Part shown: piece after piece, positions 26,757-34,116 of the stretch | Numbering within the stretch: the first letter of the stretch is position 1 | Layout of the letters: each line of letters starts with the position of its first letter | NCBI GenBank assembly: GCA_021816725.1 | Contig: JAKAXD010000001.1 | Location: 124,001-188,000, forward strand | From: Thermoplasmata archaeon | GTDB lineage: Archaea; Thermoplasmatota; Thermoplasmata; Thermoplasmatales; GCA-001856825 | Direction: 5' to 3' | DNA length: 64,000 bases | Notes under the pieces: model-generated | The model's input: only the letters and a program-made list of their open reading frames with translations | The model's database searches: none | What the model was told of the DNA's origin: nothing | Made by a program: the position numbers and the translations under genes

Positions 26757-27511
26757 AAAATGAAGGAAAATTGAATAAGATATCCTCAATACTGATAGCC
26801 TGGTTTACCCTCAAGCGTGCCTGGCTGATATATGCTATTGCATTAGTTGCATACGTGGCATCAGTTCTGTTGAGTCATAATGCTCTTTTGGTTTCTTTGG
26901 GCACTACTGCAATGACAATTTTTGTTCTTTTCCTAATAATGATGCAAAGTAATAAAGAGGTGAGAATAGGACTGGAAAAGGAGGCCAAAACCTTCGAAGA
27001 GAGTCTGAAACTAGTAACGTCCGAACTGAAGAAAGTCTCAGAGGCTACCCTAAAGTCTGCTGAGAGCATTTCGAGGGTTGAGGTAGGTATCTCGTCGATG
27101 GCGGGCAAAACAACTGAATTAGTTAGCATTGAGCAGGATAAGGAAAATGAAAGAACTAGTCTATTGAAACCGAGAATTTTTGCATCTGTATTCATAGATA
27201 AATGGGGTTGGTTTGGACTTTACAAACATTATTACATCTCAATATCTAATATCGGTGGAGATGCAAGAGATTTAATCTTATATTTCCCCAGAGCGGGAAT
27301 TAAGATGCAAAGTTCGAATCAGTCGCTAAAACGAGGGTCCCCGTGGAATATTGACTATGGCGATATTGCCGTTTTTAAGATTTCTAATCCTTTGGATGTT
27401 GAGATTTCACTGTATGATATGGAAGGTAGAAACTACTATGGAAATGGTGCGATATATTCCGACAAGGGACAGATCACAGAAATTATTACGAAACGTCAGA
27501 AGGTGTTATAA
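26753..27511 (+). CDS. Two-helix membrane protein with coiled coil and C-terminal beta domain
   Basis: 252 residues. Two membrane helices (about 20-38 and 45-65), then a long heptad-like helix (EKEAKTFEESLKLVTSELKKVSEATLKSAESISRVEV, about 75-115) that should form a coiled coil, and then a soluble beta-rich domain from about 140 (KPRIFASVFIDKWGWFGLYKHYYISISNIGGDARDLILYF). No enzyme motif is seen. Coupled to the preceding gene through ATGA. The layout of a membrane anchor, coiled coil and sensor-like domain next to a small partner would suit a membrane-acting conflict module, but the function is unknown. Confidence 0.7.
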   Translation: MKNEGKLNKISSILIAWFTLKRAWLIYAIALVAYVASVLLSHNALLVSLGTTAMTIFVLFLIMMQSNKEVRIGLEKEAKTFEESLKLVTSELKKVSEATLKSAESISRVEVGISSMAGKTTELVSIEQDKENERTSLLKPRIFASVFIDKWGWFGLYKHYYISISNIGGDARDLILYFPRAGIKMQSSNQSLKRGSPWNIDYGDIAVFKISNPLDVEISLYDMEGRNYYGNGAIYSDKGQITEIITKRQKVL

Positions 27512-27579
27512 GTACCAAATGACGTATTCAAATTTTGCACTTGGTTATTGATTTAATGGACTTACTCGCCCTCCAAAGA

Positions 27580-28245
27580 CCTTAGGAGTATGAAAATGAA
27601 GGGCAGGCAGCAGGTCAACCTTCAGAGGAATAAATAGTCATTCCAGTCAATTACACGCTGATAATACTTCCTCTTATTTTGTTATAGAATATTTAAAGCA
27701 TTTTTATCAGTTACTTTCAAGAGCATAGACTAAAGCCAATCCGCAGAACACTGCTTCTCAAGTGATGCTCAAGTGATTCTCGGTGATGCTCTAAAATCAG
27801 GATTATGCTCTACAAACTACGGATAATTCATAGGCTTGACAGTACCTGATAGAATAGTCCCCTACTGATGCTCAGGTGATTCCCTGACGAGTCCGAGCAT
27901 CACTCTATGATTATTGTCAATACCCAAAGTTGAACTCTGTGTATTGAAACACTGTACTGTCCATAGGCTTGACAGTACTTGATAGAACTACTTTTAAGTA
28001 GTATTTTGGCCGATTATCTGGGCCAACTAAAGGTCATGCCCTCGGCTCTGTCAAGACATCGCACAGTCCAAATTGACGAATCAATTCATGTGCGTAGAAG
28101 TTAACGATTTATCCCATGTATAGTTTTGCGGTGCCTTATGTGAGTGGTATAAGCGATAGCGATAGCACAGCGGGCATATGTGTATATGTCTTGTCCGCCT
28201 CAAGTTTACATAGTTCCCTTCTGTCAGATGTTCAAATGATTGGCC
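27580..28245. repeat. Long imperfect repeat, copy B
   Basis: Second copy of the 25487 repeat, running into the 3' end of the 28224 gene. Blocks shared with copy A keep the same order and orientation. It also has its own direct repeat CATAGGCTTGACAGTAC-TGATAGAA at 27829-27854 and 27962-27987. Confidence 0.75.
27752..27901. promoter_or_regulatory. Iteron-like 8-mers and hairpin, copy B
   Basis: The same four 8-mers as in copy A (27752-27791), identical in sequence and spacing. About 75 bases further on, GATGCTC (27867) and GAGCATC (27895) form an inverted repeat whose left arm is again the iteron. Confidence 0.5.
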
Positions 28246-28637
28246 CACATCAGAAGAAAGATTAAACCTATTAACAATAATATGACTAAAATGCTTTCAA
28301 GAATGCTTCGGTCCCTTTCTTCCTTCCTGGTTCTTTCCATTTCCCTCTTGCTTCTCACATATAGATTGCGTGACTCTGCTTCATTTATCTTAATCACATC
28401 ACGGCCTTCCGGCAATACCCGATCGGCCTTGCTCTGATTCGGAATGTTAGCATTAGGACTTGAAATGGGTTCTGTCCTTTCTATTATGCTGCTCTGTATG
28501 GTTTTGAATATTTGACGAACCTTTTCATGCGTCATGATAATGGAATATGACTCTCTCAAAACGTTGGAGATTTCCCGATAGCTCAATCCCCTTGAACGAA
28601 GATCCTCGATTATTTCCTTGACCTGGTCCTTGTCCAC
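28224..28637 (-). CDS. HTH protein with C-terminal membrane anchor
   Basis: 137 residues. The N-terminus has a helix-turn-helix look (IIEDLRSRGLSYREISNVL...MTHEKVRQIF), the middle is charged and probably disordered, and the last 20 residues are one membrane helix (ILVILLLIGLIFLLMWA). A DNA-binding domain on a tail anchor could tether plasmid DNA to the membrane; this is inference. The track starts 16 codons earlier, but GTG 28637 follows GAGGTGAG by 3 bases and sits 4 bases after the previous stop, so it is preferred. It is the last gene of the leftward operon. Confidence 0.7.
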   Translation of the reverse strand: MDKDQVKEIIEDLRSRGLSYREISNVLRESYSIIMTHEKVRQIFKTIQSSIIERTEPISSPNANIPNQSKADRVLPEGRDVIKINEAESRNLYVRSKREMERTRKEERDRSILESILVILLLIGLIFLLMWANHLNI

Positions 28638-28641
28638 TCTC

Positions 28642-28944
28642 TCACCTCTTTGCTCCCAGGTCTCCTTGGACAGTGACGATTGCATGCTTCATCACCAGGA
28701 TGCTCTGGCCTGTCCTTGAATCCATCAGGATAATGTCATACTGCCCGAAGCTGACAAGCTTTCCCGTTATCGTCTTGTTGTTCACCAGCTCCAAAGTTAG
28801 GATCCTTCCTATAAGCTGCTTGCCGAAGTTGTCGATCTGCCCTGGATAGATAGTCTGATACCTAAAGTTTGGTACTGATTTTTCCGAATCGGTGCCATTC
28901 GAATTTGCAAATTCCTTTCTGGTTGCGTCTAAACTCTCAGTCAT
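28642..28944 (-). CDS. Hfq-like Sm-fold RNA-binding protein
   Basis: 100 residues. From about residue 36 the protein follows the Hfq/LSm fold: IDNFGKQLIGRILTLELVNN, then ITGKLVSFGQYDIILMD, then the Sm2 strand VMKHAIVTV. Bacterial Hfq has the same order LVNGIKLQGQIESFDQF...YKHAIST. The N-terminal 35 residues are an unrelated charged extension. Hfq-type rings bind U-rich and A-rich RNA and help sRNA pairing; Hfq is rare in archaea, which normally use SmAP proteins. It starts at ATG after GGAG and is coupled in the plasmid-type operon, overlapping the 43-aa gene by 8 bases. Confidence 0.75.
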   Translation of the reverse strand: MTESLDATRKEFANSNGTDSEKSVPNFRYQTIYPGQIDNFGKQLIGRILTLELVNNKTITGKLVSFGQYDIILMDSRTGQSILVMKHAIVTVQGDLGAKR

Positions 28945-29068
28945 TTTTCTCTCTCCATCTTTTAATCACTTTCCAAAATCGACTGAAATATTCCATCGAA
29001 TCAAGGGCCATTACAAGCAGTACGAACTGGGGTAAAAAAGCGAGAGCAAGGAGCTTAACGTATATCAT
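28937..29068 (-). CDS. Small membrane protein (43 aa)
   Basis: Missed by the ORF track because of its length. It reads MIYVKLLALAFLPQFVLLVM...KVIKRWREKND: one membrane helix followed by a basic tail. The ATG overlaps the stop of the preceding gene (ATGA) and its own end overlaps the Hfq-like gene start by 8 bases, so it is embedded in a chain of coupled genes, which is strong evidence that it is translated. Function unknown. Confidence 0.6.
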   Translation of the reverse strand: MIYVKLLALAFLPQFVLLVMALDSMEYFSRFWKVIKRWREKND

Positions 29069-29604
29069 TCTTCATTGCCTCCGTTATCTATTGATTTTAA
29101 AGGAGATTGAGGGCTAAGACTACTTACTACACCTTTTGAGTCCATCATCTCTTTAAAGTGAATAGCTGAAGACGTTTTCCGAATGGACTTCATAGGAAGA
29201 CGTCTCCTTTCTATCTCCTCACCGGAAAGTTGTTTTTTCTCCGGATGATTCAATATCCATTTCCTTTCCTTGTCTGAATACCACTTCTCAATATCCCTGA
29301 TGGTGTCAGGCGGTTCCGGTATTCCCTCTATGTCTGATCTCATCACGATATTGCGATTCAACATATTGAAAGAAAAGATGTCGTCTCTCCCACGCCTCTT
29401 ATTCCTGGTTGTCCTGGCTATCCTCTTCTGTGTCCTTTTGAATTGCAGGCCTGCAAATTCCCTATTCTTGCAGACATCGTCAAGCTCGCTTTCTTCAGGG
29501 CACCACAGCAGTTCTTTCAATCTAGGGTCCAGAGGGCACAAGTTAGCTGAGCAGCTATCAAAGAACTTGCAGCTCTCAGGTCCTATCATTTCATTTTCAT
29601 TCAT
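29065..29604 (-). CDS. Hypothetical Cys-rich protein of the plasmid operon
   Basis: 179 residues. The N-terminus carries clustered cysteines (SCKFFDSCSANLCPLD, then WCPEE and VCKN), a likely metal site. A basic patch (FKRTQKRIARTTRNKRRGRDD) could bind nucleic acid, and the C-terminal half is charged and poorly folded in appearance. It overlaps the previous gene by 8 bases and starts at ATG after GGAGAGCGAT. No family is recognised. A role in plasmid replication or regulation is suggested only by the operon. Confidence 0.65.
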   Translation of the reverse strand: MNENEMIGPESCKFFDSCSANLCPLDPRLKELLWCPEESELDDVCKNREFAGLQFKRTQKRIARTTRNKRRGRDDIFSFNMLNRNIVMRSDIEGIPEPPDTIRDIEKWYSDKERKWILNHPEKKQLSGEEIERRRLPMKSIRKTSSAIHFKEMMDSKGVVSSLSPQSPLKSIDNGGNEE

Positions 29605-29899
29605 GTTTATCGCTCTCCTTCTCGTTAGTCTGCAGAAAACTCACCTCAGGATAGAAGGCAAAACCTCCGAGCTGTGTGAGTGGGATCTTCCTCTTTTTGC
29701 CCGTGATATTCTCGGAATAGAGGGAATCGAAATCGTGGTAATCCCTAGGTTCCAGGATGGTGATCCCTGATGTGTCGTAACCTAGAAGGAATCCCTTGAC
29801 TGCCCCTCCAATAGGTCTATAGACCTTGATTCGTGACCCATAGGCAACCGTGACGATGCCGTTCTTGTAGGGCAGAACTATCATTGGTCTATCATTCAT
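29597..29899 (-). CDS. Hypothetical small beta-barrel-like protein
   Basis: 100 residues. The central part VAYGSRIKVYRPIGGAVKGFLLGYDTSGITILEP follows the strand pattern of small beta barrels (SH3- or Sm-like), with a G-F-x-x-G-Y-D turn. The resemblance is weaker than for the Hfq-like neighbour and no family is assigned. ATG 29899 has GGAGTGAT upstream. It lies between the 81-aa gene and the Cys-rich gene in the leftward operon. Confidence 0.65.
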   Translation of the reverse strand: MNDRPMIVLPYKNGIVTVAYGSRIKVYRPIGGAVKGFLLGYDTSGITILEPRDYHDFDSLYSENITGKKRKIPLTQLGGFAFYPEVSFLQTNEKESDKHE

Positions 29900-29901
29900 T
29901 C

Positions 29902-30147
29902 TTAATCACTCCTCGTCAAAAAATAAGGCACCATGAAAGAGAAGAAACTCTCATGGGCCTCCAAATATCTCGAAGGAACTGGAACAGCATGACCGGAAGG
30001 AGATTTTGATTCTTGGTTCGGCTTACTGCTCCTTGCCCTTCCATTCAGATTGAAACACTGAGCTGGGCCTAATAGCTCGTAATGGTAGAATCTGATGCGG
30101 CTTGAAGTGTCCTCATAATCGATGACTTTGACAAATTCAAGTGGCAT
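29902..30147 (-). CDS. Hypothetical protein directly after the replication ATPase
   Basis: 81 residues starting MPLEFVKVIDYEDTSSRIRFYHYELLGP. No motif is recognised. The track uses a start 10 codons upstream; the ATG at 30147 is chosen because AGGAGGGATC precedes it at the right distance and its A is the last base of the ATPase stop (TAATG), a coupled start. Confidence 0.65.
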   Translation of the reverse strand: MPLEFVKVIDYEDTSSRIRFYHYELLGPAQCFNLNGRARSSKPNQESKSPSGHAVPVPSRYLEAHESFFSFMVPYFLTRSD

Positions 30148-32144
30148 TATGATCCCTCCTGATTTGTTGGAATACACTCCTTTTCGTTAGGATCCCATGT
30201 TTGGCCATTAGGACATGGTAACTCAAGAAAACCTTTCTCAATGTACTTTTTAGCTTCTACTACTGGGAATTTTGATAAGTTGCCTTTTTGATAAGTGTAT
30301 TTTCTGAAACTGAAACTCTCCTTCACCTTGAAATATTGCCAATCATCTCCTTGTCTATTTTTTTGATTAGGTGTATTTTCTGGTGGTACATCCGGTACAT
30401 CTGGTACACTTTTCTTAGCCTTTGTACCACTTGTACCACTTGTACCGCTGTTATATACGTCTATGTCATTTTGTTTTTGATATATCTTCTCCAGCTGATA
30501 GGTTGCAGACACAACATACTTTTTAAATTCCCTGTCAAGTCTCTTAGGGTCGTGGATAAGGACCAGTCCCCTATACTTTTTCCCTTCAACTCTTTCTTGG
30601 TCCTTAACAGTTTGCCCCAACCCTCTCCAATATCGAGCTATTTCACTACTGGAATACGCATTTCCAAGGGCTTCCGATATAATCTTAAGAGTAAGTGGGT
30701 AGATAATTTCTTCTTTATCAACCTGCTTTTCAAGGTCAATGCGAAAATCTGTTCCATCCAGTATTAGTTCTTTGGCTTCAATTATTGCGCCGTAAATAAC
30801 GCTAAGGATCAATCCTGTAGGCGATGATGATCTTTCTTCAACCAGTCTCTTATCAATTTCCTTGGCAATCTCTAATATATCATCCAGAAGGCTTGGTTCT
30901 TCCTCACTCAATGCGGATAGAATCAGAAATGCTTCCTTCACCCTGAAAGACTGAATGTCCTTCATTGTGATTTTGGAAGGTATCTTGATTGTCCCTCCAT
31001 ATATCTTTGCTAGATGCCTCAATCTCCAGAGAAGAAGCTTCCTTTGAATCTGCCTCCCTCTTTCAATCCATTCTGGTGGTGGTATGAGGTCAATGTCCTT
31101 CGTGGTCTGCTCAGCTCGCATGGCAATAGTCCTAGAATTTACTCCGTCATCGTTGTATGCCTTTCTTGTTGCAACGATAGTATTCCCGAAATCTACCCAA
31201 AGCTCAACTTTGTCCTTTTCCGAAGAATATCTGGGAATCACTGTTCCCGTAGCCCTCGCATTGAGGTATTCAATGAACTCGCTTGAATCGCTGTCATTTG
31301 CTAAATCAGCTTCGTCAAGTATGAGCGTTCCTTGCCATGGTTCTATTGCCCTGAATATAGTGGGAACTTTCGTTGTTTTAAGAAAGAACATCCCCCTATA
31401 GACGAGCATTCTCATCACAGTCAAATTTCGTCTCTTACCAGATTCGCTAGTGCCGGTGATACGCAATATAGATGCGTACTTCTCAATGTTCCCTTCAAAA
31501 ATTTCTCTGTTTATATGAGTGGCAAGCGCAATACGTATCCATACTTTCATGATTGGTCCTTCGTTAACGTGGTCGTAAAGCTCTGAGAAACTTTCCATTT
31601 CTCTTATGAGGTCGGAAGTGCTGCCGTACTCTTCTACACCATCAGGTAACGTCAGTGTCTCAATGAGCTTACTATCAACTGCTCTGGGCTTTATTTTAAG
31701 CCCATTCTCATTGAGTTCCGCTTTAATTTCCCAAGCTTCCGGTTCGGGCGTGTATATCAAAAAGGCGGCTCCCTTATCAGAAATATAAATTTCCTCAGCA
31801 ATCCTTCCATCTTCGAATCTATGTGTTGTTTTGAAAATTTCGCTTTCTGAGCCTTTCTTATTTTTATCTATAATGTCTTTCGTCAGTTTTGTATTCCGGA
31901 TTTTGTCGTTATCCGATGGAGCAAAGAACTTGCCATGTTTTGTTAAAATTGACTTTGCTTTTCTAAGGTCTGCAGCTGTTTTAAATTCTTTTGTATTGAT
32001 ATAAGTTAACGTTTCTCGTTCCTCAGTTGGTAAGCCATTCCACTCAAGAAGATGCCGGATTGCTCCGATTACAATATCCCGATCAGATTTGATTCCAGGA
32101 TCAGAGAGAAATCCTTTATCGGGCCCTCCTGTGTCGTTTGTCAT
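30147..32144 (-). CDS. Putative plasmid replication AAA+ ATPase (helicase-like)
   Basis: 665 residues. The central domain has a nucleotide loop ITGTSESGKRRNL at about 230 (GxxxxGK with Arg where Ser/Thr is usual) and a Walker B LILDEADL at about 280, followed by RYSSEKDKVELWVDFGNTIVATRKAY, which fits the sensor-1 and arginine-finger region of superfamily 3-like helicases. The N-terminal third is unassigned. A low-complexity SGTSGTSGTKAKK...VPDVPDVPP linker precedes a C-terminal domain with Cys residues. It is the largest gene of the leftward operon and probably the replication protein of the middle element. ATG follows AGGGGG. Confidence 0.65.
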   Translation of the reverse strand: MTNDTGGPDKGFLSDPGIKSDRDIVIGAIRHLLEWNGLPTEERETLTYINTKEFKTAADLRKAKSILTKHGKFFAPSDNDKIRNTKLTKDIIDKNKKGSESEIFKTTHRFEDGRIAEEIYISDKGAAFLIYTPEPEAWEIKAELNENGLKIKPRAVDSKLIETLTLPDGVEEYGSTSDLIREMESFSELYDHVNEGPIMKVWIRIALATHINREIFEGNIEKYASILRITGTSESGKRRNLTVMRMLVYRGMFFLKTTKVPTIFRAIEPWQGTLILDEADLANDSDSSEFIEYLNARATGTVIPRYSSEKDKVELWVDFGNTIVATRKAYNDDGVNSRTIAMRAEQTTKDIDLIPPPEWIERGRQIQRKLLLWRLRHLAKIYGGTIKIPSKITMKDIQSFRVKEAFLILSALSEEEPSLLDDILEIAKEIDKRLVEERSSSPTGLILSVIYGAIIEAKELILDGTDFRIDLEKQVDKEEIIYPLTLKIISEALGNAYSSSEIARYWRGLGQTVKDQERVEGKKYRGLVLIHDPKRLDREFKKYVVSATYQLEKIYQKQNDIDVYNSGTSGTSGTKAKKSVPDVPDVPPENTPNQKNRQGDDWQYFKVKESFSFRKYTYQKGNLSKFPVVEAKKYIEKGFLELPCPNGQTWDPNEKECIPTNQEGS

Positions 32145-32156
32145 TTAAAATTCCCC

Positions 32157-32255
32157 CTAAAAATTTTCCAATGCCTTGTCCAACAGAAAAATATTTTTAG
32201 TCTGAAACTGATTACTATTTGTATTATTTCCCACATTCCCTTCCTTTTTAGGCAT
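32157..32255 (-). CDS. Very small protein (32 aa) before the replication ATPase
   Basis: Reads MPKKEGNVGNNTNSNQFQTKNIFLLDKALENF and stops 12 bases before the ATPase start. GGAGGT lies 10 bases before the ATG, and the stop is followed at once by the ATPase ribosome site. It could be a true microprotein or a leader peptide that couples translation. Too short for the track. Confidence 0.45.
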   Translation of the reverse strand: MPKKEGNVGNNTNSNQFQTKNIFLLDKALENF

Positions 32256-32423
32256 TTACCGCATTACCTCCTTATTTATTTTTAACAACCTCTCAAAAGT
32301 TCCAAGGTCCGTTACTAGTCTTTCCGGATCCGCAAAGTCGGGCTCCTGCATAATTAAACTCCGGACGGGCTCTGGAAACTCACCAGCATGGCCCTTAAGA
32401 GTCCTAGTAGATATTTCAGGCAA
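32256..32423 (-). CDS. Small hypothetical protein paired with an AbrB-like gene
   Basis: 55 residues beginning LPEISTRTLKGHAGEFPEPVRSLI. The track start (ATG 32459) lies far inside the AbrB-like gene; TTG 32423 is preferred because GGAGATGG precedes it. It overlaps the AbrB-like gene by 8 bases, as the second gene of a toxin-antitoxin pair often does, but the protein is not recognised as a toxin. Confidence 0.55.
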   Translation of the reverse strand: MPEISTRTLKGHAGEFPEPVRSLIMQEPDFADPERLVTDLGTFERLLKINKEVMR

Positions 32424-32604
32424 CGATCTCCATCTCCTTTCGTACATTGATCGAGCCATCAGACTCGATCCTGATTTCCATATATTGCCCCGGAGTGAGC
32501 CTTGAAGCTTCAGCGTAGATGGCTGGGATGCTCACATACAGTGAATCGCGGATCCTGAGTATTTTCCTCCTCCATTTCAGGTCTAAGTTGTTGCTCGTCT
32601 TCAA
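32416..32604 (-). CDS. AbrB/MazE-type DNA-binding protein
   Basis: 62 residues with the swapped-hairpin pattern RKILRIRDSLYVSIPAIYAEASRLTPGQYMEIRIESDGSINVR. Such proteins bind DNA as dimers and act as antitoxins or regulators. It is the first gene of the leftward plasmid operon, divergent from the winged-helix gene at 32710, so it may control both. The start is TTG, directly after AGGTGA; the exact start is uncertain. Confidence 0.75.
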   Translation of the reverse strand: MKTSNNLDLKWRRKILRIRDSLYVSIPAIYAEASRLTPGQYMEIRIESDGSINVRKEMEIVA

Positions 32605-32709
32605 TCACCTAATTAGTTGAATACATAGGAATTATTAGTTAAATTGTTGTCAAAAAGAGTTAGCCAAATACATTGATAGTGATAAATAATACTGTAGAAG
32701 ACAGTAAAA

Positions 32710-33903
32710 TTGCCAATAAATAGGAAAAGTTTATGTTTATGTTTAGGTTCTCCTATTACGTCAAAAGGAGATAGCAAATCAGAGAAAACATCAGAAGAGA
32801 ATAAGCCAAAACGCCTTCCATTGGAGACGAGGGCAAAGGTCCTCCTTGAGATAATGAAAGGTCCAATCTCCAGGGTCAAACTAAAGGAAAGATTCACCGA
32901 TGTCAGCACGAAAACGGTCGATTTTCACGTTCAACGAGCCGACAACTCATTGCTTAAACTAAAAATAATCAAAGAAAAAAACAATGTCCTGACAATGAAC
33001 CTGAGAGACCCTAAAAGTTTGGTGGAGATTTGTAATATTTTACGAGCCGATGAAGAAAAGGGGCCAGTCATTTCAAAAGCAATAGATTCGGCTTTTGTCA
33101 AGTGTTTCATAAGTAGTTTTGGAGACCATGCAGGCTCTATAAGGGGAGAAAGAGGAGAGGATAGTGACGCCATCGGTTCATACATGGAGAGCAGAAGACT
33201 GACGGATGATGTTATAAACACAGTTTTGGGCCTTGCTGCCAAAACCTATCAAAAAATAGATTTAGGTTTCAAGGTACACTATATAATCAAGGTGATGGGA
33301 AACGTGAGAGAAGCCCAGGAGTGTTATCTTGTAAACAGTTCCAAAGGTTACGGATACCTTGATTCTTCCAGCGCAGAAGAAGGTTTAAAGAGAGTCTATA
33401 GAAAATCAGGAACACGGCGATGCCGATTATGGGACTTTACTAACTCGATTTTGAGTTCTGAATATGTCGAGCTTATGGCAAGCGCAGTCACAGATTTGTT
33501 TCCTGAACTTTTACAGAATTTTTACAATAAGATTATCCTAGAACCACTCTCGAAGGGGGAAACAAGTTTCAAGGTCATTGATGAGGAAATCGTGAAGGAT
33601 ACAGGCACTTGGTGGGCCCTAATTTATACGGGCATGTTGCTAACCATGGTTGGTGGTGATCATTATAGAGACAATGATTATGACCCGTTTGAATCCGGAA
33701 TGATATTGCGGGGAGTTGAAAAGGTGAAAGCGTCAAAGATGGAGGGGGGAAACATTCAGGAAAGAGTTCTTAAATTAAAAAGTCCGTTAATGGAAGAATA
33801 TGTTGAATGGAAGTTAGAAAGACTAGAAGCCAATTTAAATCAAATGAAAGCGGAGCTAGTTAATGTCTCCCAAGTACCTGAAAAGTCAAAAACTTTCATC
33901 TGA
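32710..33903 (+). CDS. Hypothetical protein with N-terminal winged-helix domain
   Basis: 397 residues. Residues about 38-95 look like a winged helix (RAKVLLEIMKGPISRVKLKERF...STKTVDFHVQRADNSLLKLKII). The rest is helical with no recognised motif, ending in a coiled coil (EWKLERLEANLNQMKAELVNV). It is divergent from the AbrB-like gene. TTG 32710 is used because a TATA box GATAAATAATA is centred about 25 bases upstream (leaderless). It may be a regulator or an initiator protein of the middle element. Confidence 0.7.
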   Translation: MPINRKSLCLCLGSPITSKGDSKSEKTSEENKPKRLPLETRAKVLLEIMKGPISRVKLKERFTDVSTKTVDFHVQRADNSLLKLKIIKEKNNVLTMNLRDPKSLVEICNILRADEEKGPVISKAIDSAFVKCFISSFGDHAGSIRGERGEDSDAIGSYMESRRLTDDVINTVLGLAAKTYQKIDLGFKVHYIIKVMGNVREAQECYLVNSSKGYGYLDSSSAEEGLKRVYRKSGTRRCRLWDFTNSILSSEYVELMASAVTDLFPELLQNFYNKIILEPLSKGETSFKVIDEEIVKDTGTWWALIYTGMLLTMVGGDHYRDNDYDPFESGMILRGVEKVKASKMEGGNIQERVLKLKSPLMEEYVEWKLERLEANLNQMKAELVNVSQVPEKSKTFI

Positions 33904-34048
33904 TTTAATTTCCTATATTTTATATTATTAACTTAGTGCCTTGAGTATATAAATCCAATCGGTTTATCAACAAGATACATATACAATTATAATGATTAGC
34001 AAACCCATATTATCTGACATCTTGCATTCTATATATCCCTAATACAGA

Positions 34049-34061
34049 ACGGGCCCGAGGG
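34049..34061 (+). repeat. Attachment-site core: copy of tRNA-Lys 3' end
   Basis: ACGGGCCCGAGGG followed by TATT; the tRNA has the same 13 bases followed by GATT. Same orientation as the tRNA, 56 bases before integrase B. It marks the joint between the middle and right elements. Confidence 0.8.
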
Positions 34062-34088
34062 TATTGCCTTATGATGATAAGCGAATAC

Positions 34089-34097
34089 CTTATATTC
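34089..34097 (+). promoter_or_regulatory. TATA box of integrase B
   Basis: CTTATATTC centred about 24 bases before ATG 34117, predicting a leaderless message. Confidence 0.55.
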
Positions 34098-34116
34098 TAG
34101 TGTTTTATTATTATTT

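Noticed and set aside
27867-27901. CTGACGAG inside a hairpin, considered as a hammerhead ribozyme core
   Set aside because: The required GAAA segment and three-stem layout are missing; the hairpin is better explained by the iteron inverted repeat.
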